Below, piece by piece: positions 21,401 to 31,275 of a stretch of DNA of 64,000 nt (positions within the stretch are counted from its first letter, which is position 1; every line of letters begins with the position of its first letter). A model generated the notes under the pieces. The model was given only the letters and a program-made list of their open reading frames with translations. It was not told the DNA's origin and did no database searches. This stretch comes from Cyanophora paradoxa (lineage: Eukaryota > Glaucocystophyceae > Cyanophorales > Cyanophoraceae). The position numbers and the translations under genes are program-made. Location: contig QPMI01000121.1 of the NCBI GenBank assembly GCA_004431415.1, positions 1 to 64,000 of the forward strand, written 5' to 3'.

Positions 21401-24400
21401 GTTAGGAGCCTGAACGTCGGCGAGACGAGCCAAGGGGCCGCACCTGCACAGCCCTCGCTCCTTCGACAGTGCACCGAAAGCCCCAGCCTGCTTCCGAACC
21501 CGCGGTCGCACACACCGCAGCGGTGCAGGCCATCTGTGGCCGAGCTTGGCTCCTCATCCCCGCCCGCAGACGAGCCCGCATCCTCAGCCGCCTCCGGAAC
21601 CTCGCGGTTTGCTGCAAGGCGGGCCGCCGGCTCGTGAGTGTTCGCAAGGCAGGGCGGAAGAGGCGCCGCGCGGCCGGCACCCGTGCAGTAATTTTGGTGC
21701 CGCTTGAGCCCGCCCTGAGTCGCGAAGCTCCGGCCGCACTCGCACGGAAACTCCTCCTCCCCCTCGCTCTCCGCTGGGCTGCTGGACACTTCAGCCGCCT
21801 CCTTGTCGTCGGTCCCCGCCGCGGCCTCTTCCTTGGCCAACGCCGCGGTGCTTCCCGCAGATACGCGATCGCGAGCTGCTGACCACGTCAGGAGTCGGAA
21901 CGACGGCGAGGCGAGGGCAATATGATCCGTATCGATATCAACGCGCACCCGAGTCACCTGCAGTCTTGGCCTGCGCCGGGGGGGGCCGCTTTGCCGGGAA
22001 TCCCTGCAGCACACGGTCGGAATGGGCGAGCTGGAATATTTAAGAGCAAGGGCGGACTCGATGCTTTTCTGGGCAGTGGGCCTTGTGACCCTGAAGCGAT
22101 ATCTCTCTCTCAAACGCCTTTCCGCACAATTCGCAAGACCAGTCTCCGGCACCGACACCGGCCTCAGATCCGGCCCCCGCCGCTTCTTTCCGCCGCTTTG
22201 TAGCATCTGCGACCGCGCTGGCACCTCCATTTGAGCCATCCTCGGCCTCGTCACGATCGTGCTCACGAGCCCTCCCCTTTCCTTCTGCTCCCACTGAGCG
22301 CATCAGGGGCTCGAAAGATTGCAGAACATTCTCTGCGGGCCAAAGGGGCCGCACCTGCACAGCCCTCGCTCCTTCGACAGTGCACCGAAAGCCCAAGCCG
22401 ATTTCCGAACCCGCGCCCGCACACCCCGCAGCAGTGCGGGCCGCCTGCGCTTGTGGCTGTGCTTGCGGTGGCGGCGTTGGCCTCCGAGCCTGCATCTACG
22501 CCTGTGGGAAGTTGAGCGTGGGCCAGAAGAATACGAAAGTGGGGGGGAGGGGGGGGAGGGGGGTGGGAGAGGAGGGGCAGACCCTTTCCGCCAGCGGCGT
22601 CGCCGCTTGCCTCGAGGTGCGCTTCGCCAGGGCCGGCAGCGAGGTCGACGGGAGGCCCCTCCGAGGCGCAGCGGCGCTCGTGCTCGGCAGCGCCGTCGGC
22701 GTCGAGCATCTCTCCGCAGCGCTCGCACCAGATATCTGCCCCGCCCCGAGGGTCCGCCTCCGCATCCAGGTCTGCCGGGCGCGTCGGCGCGGGGCGCGCA
22801 GGGACGAACATGGGCCGCACCGGCTTTGGCTTCCCTGCTCGTGGCATCCGGGGCGGAGTCCGCTGAAGAGGGCTCGACTGCGAGCCAGAAGAGGCGACGA
22901 CGGTGAGCGAGCCGTGCGGGCAGGCGGGCACGTGTGCGCGCGCACCGCCACAGTGGACGCGGTGTACCCGCAGGACTTGAAGCTTGAACGAGCGCCCGCA
23001 GTGCTCGCAGGGCGCCCGGTCGCACGGCGATGCCTCCGCCTCGGCTCCAGCCTCCGCCTCGGCGCCTGCGCCCCGCGCCCCGCCGTGCTCCTCCTTCGTC
23101 CCTGCCGCAGGGGTCGCCGCGAGGCGTGCCGCGCTGCAGGAGGCAGACGCACCGCCGCACGTAGCGCTCATTCGCCTGTGACGTGCGAGGCCGACCGCCG
23201 ACGTGAAGCTGCGCCTGCACTCGCCGCAGCGGAGCCGCTTTCGGCCCTTCTTCCCCTTGCCCTCCTCGCCCTGCCCCGCCTCTCCGGCTTCCTCCTCCTC
23301 CTCCTCCCTCTCCGCGTCTCCGGTGCTGTCGCTCGCGGCAACTGCGCCGCCCCAGTCAGAAATTCGCGCCGGTACCGATACACTGCACGCACCCGCTTTC
23401 GCCATCGAGCAGTATCTCTTGTGGCGGAGGAGCCAGCCGTCGGTCTTGAAGGTCTTCCCGCAGACGCACTTGCGCGCTGCGCCGTCCACCGCCGCCCCCC
23501 CGCCCCCCGCGGGCCTGGCCCCCTCCTCGAAGCGGAAGTCTGAGGCTGGACCGGCCTCAGGACGCCCCGGCGCGAGGCCCAGATCGGGGGGGGGAGGAGG
23601 GGGGGGGAAGGGGGAGGGGGGGGAGAAGGGGGAGGGGGGGGAAGGGGGAGAGGGGGAGGGGCGAAAGCAAGCGCACCGAGGCAGAGGGAAGATCCTTGGT
23701 GGACTCTGAGCCCCATCTGGGTGTCGAAGCGCCGGCCGCAGCCGCAGAGGAAGCTACCCCGGCCCCCGGGCCCCGGATCGCCGTCCCCGCCACCGGCCCC
23801 GGACCCGCCGCCCCTCCGGAGAAACGGCAGGGCCGGCGGAACCTTGGACTTGCCCGCCGCCGCTCCACTTGAGGCCTGCGAGGCCGGCTGCGCGCCCTCG
23901 GCCTGCTTGCTGCCCGCCGATCCGAAGCCAAAGGGTACCACGACGCTGGCCAGGACTCCGGGGCACGTCCTCATGTGCCGAGCCAGGTTTTTGGCGTGGT
24001 AGAGCCGCCCGCAGCCGCCGCAGGGTTCCGCCTCCTTTGCCGCTGCAAGGGGAAAGGGGGGTAAGGGGGTAAGGGGGGGTACGGGGTAAAGGAGGTGTTT
24101 GGGGGGTTGGGGGGGGGGGGGAGAGAATGTTGCCGAGTCGCCCCCCTCCTTCGCCCCCCCCCCCCCCCCGGAACGAAACGAACGCACGGGGGATGCAGTA
24201 CTTTCGGTGGTGGCGCAGGTCTTCTTTGTCGAAGAGCTGCCGGCAGTGCTTGCACGCCGTGCGCGCCCCGCTGGCCGCCGTACCCGTCCCCTGCGGCGCC
24301 GGCTCCGAATCCCCGGCCACGCTGCCCGCTTCGTCTTCTTCTTCCTCCTCCACCTCGATCGGCGAGGGGGACTCTGCCCGCGCGGCCGACGCCTGCGAGG

Positions 24401-25694
24401 AGGCGTCAGGATGAGGAGGCACTGGCGGGGCGGGGTACTCGTTTACATGGGCGAGCTTCTCGAGGGTAGTCGGCGGTGCGGCCGGGCCGGCTCCCGCCGC
24501 GGCGGACGGCGAAGCTGCCGCCGGCTCGGCGCGTTCGCTTCCCGCAACCGCACTGCTGTCGTTCCGTTGCGCAGCGGCGGGCGCGTTCGGCGCGACAGCG
24601 GTTGGCGCGGTCGACCAGCCCTGCGACCGGTTAACGTGCGCGTGCGATCGTGACGGCTGTAAGCTTCGCGCACCGGCGACGGCTGCGGCTGCGACTGCAT
24701 CGCAAGTGGATCGGCTTGGAAGCTCGGTCCCACTACCACCGATCCAGCGGCCGCGGGCGCCAGCGGCGGTTGGGGAGCCACAAGCTGCGAGAGCGCTCAG
24801 TTCTGTAACAAAATCAAAGAAACATGGAAAAGCGCGCGCCATCGACTCCTGCTTGATCCTGACGACGCAGTGCGAGGGGCCGGCGCTAGCGCTGGTCGTG
24901 GCCGGCTCTGCGTCTGGGCGCTGCAGCGGCTCCGGGCGGCAGCAGCGATCCGAAACCGAGCACATGCCTCCACGTGGCATGGGAGCGGCGGGCTGCAGCT
25001 GCACCGGCGAGGATGCAAACGGAGCGGCCGCGGCCGCTCGCATGTGGTGCGGGTCGGGGGTGAAGGGCGCGGCGAACGAATGCGCCTGCGGCAATGCCGC
25101 AACGCCCTGAACCGAAAGCTGAGCGGCTGCGGCTGCGGATACGGACTGCGCGAAGAAGACCCCGCCTGCAGCTGTTGCGCTTCCCGGGACAAGTACGGCA
25201 CCGGGCCTGGACGCGTAGGCGGGGGCGATTGCGGAGCTGCTGCTGCTGCTGCCGCCATATTGCACGAGCGCAGGGACGTGGGCGCGCTGCAGCTCTACGG
25301 GAAGCCGCGACGTCGCGGATACGACGCCGTGACTTGCGGTCTGCCGAAGCTCAATGCCGCCATAGCTCAATGCCTGCATCTGCCCATGGATGGGGAATCG
25401 CTGCAGCGTGGAAGCGTAGCTTGGTTGCAGCCCGTGCCATTGAGGAGTGTCGGGCTGGCTCCATGGTGGCACTGGTTGCATCGTGCCCGGCGGCGGCGAG
25501 CGCTCAAGAGGCGAGTCACCCGCTGGGCCGCTGGCACCGCTGGTCCGCTGGATCCTGGGCCGGGGTACAGATCTCGCAGGCATGCTGGCACAGCTCGGCC
25601 GAGCTTTATGCGGCCGGTGACCGCGCTCGCTTGCATTGCTCAGCAGCTTCTGGTCCAATCGCAGCGTGGATTTTAGAACGCAGGCCGCTGTCAT
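18459..25694 (-). CDS. C2HC multi-zinc-finger protein with C-terminal SAM domain
   Basis: Read on the minus strand. The N-terminus (25694 to about 24250) is a low-complexity Ala/Ser/Pro/Gln region. About 20 fingers of pattern C-x2-C (or C-x-C) -x3-F/L-x5-L-x2-H-x3-7-C follow, for example CKHCRQLFDKEDLRHHRKYC (24250), CGGCGRLYHAKNLARHMRTC (24020), CVCGKTFKTDGWLLRHKRYC (23470) and CEHCGRSFKLQVLRVHRVHC (23010), then repeated finger types down to 19120. The C-terminal 75 residues (about 18690-18480), with LLMLDDADLERDFGF, fit a SAM domain. Introns include 24044-24187, one near 23690-23555 and one near 22590-22500. The finger spacing and SAM tail suggest a nucleic-acid-binding or scaffolding regulator that oligomerises; the target is unknown. 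The start at 25694 is tentative because it overlaps the start of the divergent gene. Whether all 20 fingers belong to one transcript is likely but unproven. Confidence 0.7.
18462..18700 (-). other. SAM domain of the zinc-finger protein
   Basis: The segment begins WSVAEAAAWAASLAG, continues AAQLEEERVNGARLLMLDD and ends FARGVTRRYILRQVRID. This gives the five-helix SAM signature W-S/T-x2-E/D-V/A-x2-W, an xxxGxxLLxL core and a basic last helix. SAM domains mediate homo- or hetero-oligomerisation, and some bind RNA. Confidence 0.75.
19400..20613 (-). repeat. Duplicated five-finger block, copy A
   Basis: Near-identical at DNA level to 20640-21912, offset about 1,239-1,280 bp. Each block encodes five fingers in the same order: CECGRSFATQGGLKRHQNYC, CGVCDRGFGSRLGLSVH, CAACGGLFRN-HGLAIH, CECGR-FATQRGL-RH and CCGVCGRGFGSR-GLS-H. 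The intron between fingers two and three, which ends CCCACAG (minus strand), is conserved too. The high identity including the intron indicates a recent tandem duplication. Confidence 0.8.
20640..21912 (-). repeat. Duplicated five-finger block, copy B
   Basis: Partner of 19400-20613. It differs by point changes and by more copies of an 18-bp unit (TCTGAGCCCTCCTCCGCG on the plus strand, about 21244-21318) encoding a repeated GSDAEE: four partial or complete units here against two in copy A. Confidence 0.8.
21925..22440 (-). repeat. Duplicate of the WSCELCGKAF finger segment
   Basis: This stretch is highly similar to 18975-19480, offset about 2,946 bp. Both encode the finger CELCGKAFEREISL followed by H and C, together with upstream linker KGRAxExDEAEDGS and downstream SIESALAL. 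This shows that the duplicated unit was originally larger than the five-finger block. Confidence 0.7.
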
Positions 25695-28600
25695 GCGGCG
25701 GGGCGGCGCCGGTGCGGACGGCCTGACGCTCGCCGTGCTAGTCCTGGTGCTCGGGGGAGCGTACTCGCATTCAGAGTGCGCAATTGCCCGCCCTGCGCGC
25801 TCGAGGCCGCGGGCGCGCCGGCGTCGGCGCCAGCGCGTGCGCGTTCTTATCCAGCCCATGGCCAGGTACCAATCTCTCATCCCGAATGGCTCGGGAGTGA
25901 GGAGGAACGGCGTGCTCTGGGCCGCCGGGCACGTGAGCTCCGGAGGAGGCGGCTCGCGCTGCCCGTTCGGTGCGCCGCGCGGCCGCAGTGCAGTCGCAAT
26001 CCAGGAGCGAGCGCCTTGCGCAGGAAGGGACTTCGAGGCTGCCGGACTACGCTGGACCAAGGCCCTGTGCGAGAAAGACTCCGTGAGCTCGAGCTGCCGA
26101 CCTTCGCGCTTAGCTGTCTAGCAAGCGATGGCGGGCGCGCGCACGCTCGGGCCGAATCTCACAGCGATCGATCATCCGATCAGGATGGCGATGGGTTCCA
26201 CAACGGGTGGGAACTCGGGGGTGCGCTCGCCCCCTCGCGCCCGAGATCAAATCTCCTCGCATGCTGTACCCCGGGGTTGAGCCGCCCGGCCCGCAGACCC
26301 GTGCTGCGTCTGGAGCGTGGGGGGGGGCAGCCCCGCCAGAGCCACCGATATCTCGCACCCCGGATTCTCCGACAGGTGCCCCCCCCCCCCCTCCCCCCCC
26401 CTTCCCCCCCGGATCCTTCCCCGCTTCACTGTACCCTCCTGATTCGCCTTCTCCTCCCCCCAACAGTAAGCCGGTCTCCCCTGGCTGCGTCTCATCGAGT
26501 ACCCCGAGCGGCTCGACAGGAGGGACGAGTACCCCCAGCGGCTCGACTGGAGGCGGGACGGGTACCCCAGGCGCCGGCTCCAGTACCCCCGATCCTGGTG
26601 CTTCCACCGGGTCCGGTTCTGGATCCAGCCCCAGCTCCAGTACCCCCACGCCGGTCCCCCAGGGCCCCTCGGCGGGGTCCGGTACCCCTTCCGCGGGCAC
26701 CGGCTCCGGTACCCCGGCGGCGCCGGCTGAACCGGCGTTCCAGAGCGATCCGATCGTTCTTGTCGTCGAAGGGACGGCTCAGGTGCTCCATGGCGCTGAT
26801 CTGAGCCGGGGCCCGATCCTTCGAATTCCTCAAGCCGCTGACCCGGGGGCCTGCGGCAGGCGTGGAGGGAGAGCCCCTCTCTTCAGGCCTCTTTCGCCTC
26901 GTCCGTCGCCGCCGCCGCCGGGGTGCGTCCGCCGTACCCCCCCCCCCTCTCCCCCTTCCCCACCCCTTCCCCCCTCCTGGACCCTGCTTCCCGCCTTCCC
27001 CCTCCACGCCCCTCCGGCCGTCGGACCCTCCTCCCCGACCCCGCCCCACCCTCTCTGCCCTCCCTCCGCTCCCCTATCTCCGCCCCCCCCCCCCCCTCTT
27101 CGTCCCCATCTCCGTGCCCCCCCCCCCCTCCCCTCCCCCAGCCTCGAGCTCGGCCGCACCTGCGAGCTCGAGCCTCTCCCTTCACGAGATCCCGTACCCC
27201 GCTCATCGACGCCGTACCCCAGACGACGGCGGACCGCGTGCGCGTTCTGAACATCGCGGACGGATCCGTCGTCCTCACTCTCGCGGTTCGAATCCGGCCC
27301 GGCCAGTTCCGCCCCGCCCCGCCTGAGATCGCTCGCGCCCGCCCGCCCGCCCGCTCAGATCGCGGCGCCGTCGGCGGCGGAGGCGGCGGCGGCGGCGGCG
27401 CGGCTCGCGGCGGCCCTCGAGGCGCGCTCCCTCTCCCTCCCGGGCTTCTCCGTGGACTTCGCTCGTGCGCCCCTCGGGCGTCTCGAAAAGGGGCTTCTCA
27501 TAATTAGATCTAAGCTCCTATAGAGCTGAGGCCCGCGCGGCGGTTTATATCACACATCCGCTGACGATATATCGCCCATCCGCTCGCGCCTCACGAGAGA
27601 CGACTTCTCCGGCGGCGCTGCTGACTCTCCGCACGCGCAGGGAGCCGCGTGGTGACCGCCGTCCCTCCCGCCCCCGAACCAGCCAAGCCCGTTCAGTGCG
27701 TAATTCTTCAAACTGAAACGTGAAGTCTTACTGATGGCGTACCCCCAGGTACAACTGGATAGCGTTCGCGATCGTTGTGGGGGGTACGCTGGTCCTCGGC
27801 GCCCTTCTCCACTGGGCGCTCCCGACCGAGCGGGGTATGGGCGCGTTCCTTCTCCACAAGCGGGTACCGTTCCCCTCTCTTCCAGCCCCCGCCCATCTTC
27901 TCCGCTTATCGTAACCCTGCGCAGTTCCCGCTCGCTAAGAAGTCCACTTTCGGCCCTGCGCTGGTGCTGCTGTTGCTGTGGCTCGCGTTTTCTTCCCTGA
28001 CTTCGTCCCGTCGCGATCGCCAGTGCAAGCTGGCTTACCTGGGCATGCTGGCCGCGTGGGGCGCCTACTACGCTACTACCTCCGCCAAGGTAACCCCCCT
28101 CGCCACCTGTACCCCCCGCCGCTTCAATCCCTTCCCCACGTGCCTGCGCAGGACTCGAGCTTGGGCCGCGCCGCCGACGCCTTCGCTCATATGACCCAGG
28201 TTCGACCCCGCGCGGCGCCCTTCTCGATGCCGGGTACCTGATCCGCGATTTGCGCCCCGCAGCTCCAGCTCCTCTTCGTCCTCCTCCCCGCCACCCGCAA
28301 CAGGTGCTCAAATCGAACTCGTCTCGCGTTCCTGTACCCCCCGACATCGCTTTTACCCCCCCCCTCCCTCCCCCTTCCCCCCCCCCCCCCACCCCCTAAC
28401 TCAGCGTCTTCGTTCACCTCCTCGGGATCCCCTCCGACCGCGCTATGAAGGTAGCTATAGCTGCACCCCTTCCTTATCGGCGCAAACGTACCCCCCGTTT
28501 CAACGTTCGCAGTACCATGCCTTCGTATCGACCCGGGTGCGTGCGCTCCGGGGCTTCTCGACCCGCCCCCTTCTCCTCCCTTCCCCTCCATTTCAGCTCT

Positions 28601-31275
28601 AACGCGGAGCCCTCTAATTTCTCTCAGATGATCATCTCGGGGTGGGTGCACGGGGCCCTGCAGGTGGCCCACCACGCGACCTCCGGGACCCGCGGGGCCG
28701 CGTGGGTCTTCCAGTGGACCGGCAGCGCCGAGGGCCGCGTCAACCTCGCCGGTCCGTCTCGGGCCGCCCCCGCCTCCGATCCGCTCTCCAAGGCTTCGTT
28801 CCTCTGTGCCCGGCCCTCATTCCTCTTATCCCAGGGCTCATCGCTGCGATCGTCTTCCTTGCCGGCTGGCTCCTCGCCCGCGGTTCGATCCATTTGTCGA
28901 GCGGGCGCTCGTCTCGTCTGGTCTGAGGCTCGTGACACAGGCTTTGTCCGGAGGAGGTGGTACGAGGTCCGCTCTCTTCTGCAGATCGAGCTCGCGCCGG
29001 TCGCCTCGCGAATCGAGCGCTCGAGCGCGCAGCTGTTTCTGTGGGGCCACCGGGCCTCGGTCGCCGGCTTCGCGTTCGCCATCATCCACGAGTGCGCATG
29101 CGCGAAAGAGTAAAAGCTCTAGAGACGCCCCTCCCCCCCCTCCCCCTCCCCCTCCCCCTCTTCCCCCCCTCCCCATCCCCCCGCCGCCCCCCCCCTCCCC
29201 CCCTCTCATCTCTTGCGCCCTCCGCGCCGCGCGCAGCCGCTCGAGCGTGCCCTTCGTGGTGCCCGGCGTGCTCCTCCTCGCCCTCGACCACGCCCTCCGC
29301 TTCGCCCTCGCCCGCTCCCGCCAGGTCCCCGCCCTCCCTTCTATAAACAGTTCCAAGGGTGTTCCTTACGCGACGGCGCAGGCCAAGCTCCTCTCGATGC
29401 GCGTCGAGCCCGGCGGCATCCTGCGGTGCGCGCGCGCGCCCCCGGGCCCTCTACTAGGCTAGATCTTTCTTTCCCCTGGAGGCGCAGCGCCGGCGCCGCC
29501 GTCAGACCCCGCCCTCGGCCCGCCTCTTCGGGGGCGTCTCTCACCCCGCCCGCCAGGCTGGAGATCTCGCGGCCCGGGGCGCCCATCACCGGGCCCTCCC
29601 AGTACGTCTTCCTCCAGGCGCGTAGCCCGTACCCCCTCAAACAAACAACTCGGCTCGGCTCAGCTCGGCTTGGCTCGCCGCGCACGCGCAGGTCCCTGCG
29701 GTGCGGGCGCTGGAGTGGCACCCCTTCTCCGCCTCCTCGGGGCCCTCCCCCGACGGCTCCTTCACCCTCCACATCCGGCCCCAGGCAGGCCGCCCCCGGC
29801 GCCGCCGCAGAAGTCTGTACCCCCGTCCCCGGGGACGCTGAGCCGCCGGCGGGCGCAGGGCCCGGGCTCCTTCACGGCGGACCTCGCCGCCCTCGCCGAG
29901 TCGGTCCGCCGGCGTCCTTACCCCTCTAGACCTTCCGCTCCCCCTCCCCTCCCCGCCTCACCTGAGCCGCCTCGCCCCCCCCGCGATCGCAGTGCAAGGG
30001 CCGGCCGGCCGGCGACCTGCCGCTCGTCCGCGTCGAGGGCCCTTAGTGCGCTCCGACCCGACCTGCGCTCGCGCTCCTCAGCCCCGCGCGGCAGCGGGCG
30101 CCCCGCGGTGGCCCTCGAGCGCTACGAGAACTTCGTCGCCGTGACGGGCGGCGTCGGTGCGAGCCGCCCGCGCCCGAGCGCCGCCCGGATCCGCCCCGAC
30201 CACGAGTTCGCTCGCCCCCCGCGCAGGCCTCGGCCCGGCGCTCTCGGCGGCCCACTGGCTCGCAGAGCACAGCCAGGCGGTGCGCCCGCGCCCGCGCCCG
30301 CGCCCGCGACCCGACCCGTCCAACTGATCGCAACGCGCGCGCGCGCGCACCCCGGCGGCGCGCCCCGGCAGGTCCGGAGCGTGCGGCTGCTCTTCACGAC
30401 GAGGGACGAGGCCTCGGCGCTCGCCTTCGCCGAGCCCCTGCGCGCCCTCCAAGCCGCCCTCGCGAGGCGCAAGGTGCCAAGAAAGATATCTCGGATTCTT
30501 CTAGTCGCAAGGAAGGGAAGGCCCGACTAAATATAACACGCGCTGAATGCCCCGTTAAATCACTAGTACCCCCACCCAACTCCGAGGACGCCCTCGCAAG
30601 GCGCAAGGTACTACTACGTTCTCCCCGAGCCTCGAACTAGCTATATGCAGTACCCCCCCCGAGCTCCGTGTACGTACCCCCCCGCGAGCTCGCGCCTGCC
30701 CAGATCCCGCTGGAGGTCTCCATCCACGTCACCCGCGGCAAGGACGGCGCCGCCGGCGGCGGCGGCGGCGGGGGCGGCGCGGCGGCGGTGCGCAGGCTCG
30801 CGGTCACCCACAGGCTCCAGTGATCGTGACCTCTAGCTTGCTGCAGGCGCCCTCGGCGCCGGCCGCCGTCCTCGATGTGGGTCTGGAGGTGCACTCGGCC
30901 CAAAGTCTCAAGCGCGGCCGCCCCGACCTCTCCGGTCCGAACGCGCCCGACCCGACCCCGGCACGGCCGTCGGGCCACGCGCGCCGCTGAATGCGCTGAC
31001 GGCTCGAGCTCGCGGCGGGCGAAGGATTCCTCAAGTCCGCGGCAGCGGGGCCCGAGCGCGAGTCGCCTTTCCGCCCCGCCGCCCTCCTGATCTGCGGGCC
31101 CGCCAGCCTCTCCAAGGTGCTCCACTTTGGAATCAATGTCTCGGCCCCCCGCTCTGCGCTCGGCACAGCCTCTGCCCCCTGCTATCTTGATTCGTTCTCC
31201 ACGCAGGAGGCGCGGCGGGCGGCGGACGCGGCCGGGGGCTTCCATGTCCACGAGGAGCCCTTCTCGTTCCTCTGA
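25693..31275 (+). CDS. Ferric reductase/NADPH oxidase family membrane flavocytochrome
   Basis: Predicted to pass electrons from NAD(P)H through FAD and membrane hemes to an extracellular acceptor (ferric iron or oxygen). MRRGGAGADGLTLAVLVLVL (ATG 25693) is a good signal peptide. About 26460-26850 encodes a Ser/Thr/Gly/Pro-rich linker with TPSGSTGG repeats. Exons near 27223 (VRVLNIADGSVVLTLAV) and 27360-27470 resemble a SEA-like ectodomain. Membrane segments run from 27749 (IAFAIVVGGTLVLGALLHW) to 29320 and include GHRASVAGFAFAIIHEC, with two His 14 positions apart, and VPFVVPGVLLLALDHALRF. The FAD domain shows PSQYVFLQ and EWHPFSASSGPSPDGSFTL; the NAD domain shows VAVTGGVG, RSVRLLFTTRDEA, GRPDL, LLICGPASL and the C-terminal HEEPFSFL. 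No EF-hands are seen. The first of the two heme-ligand His pairs is not clear. The exons between the signal peptide and the linker are unresolved. Reductase versus superoxide-producing oxidase cannot be told. Confidence 0.8.

Noticed and set aside
19421-21413. Plus-strand frames opposite the zinc-finger gene
   Set aside because: Exact shadows of the finger-coding strand; the minus strand gives the coherent repeated Cys/His pattern.
26830-27280. Pro-rich plus and Gly/Arg-rich minus frames in the reductase gene
   Set aside because: They lie in a C-rich intron between the linker exon and the VRVLNIADG exon.
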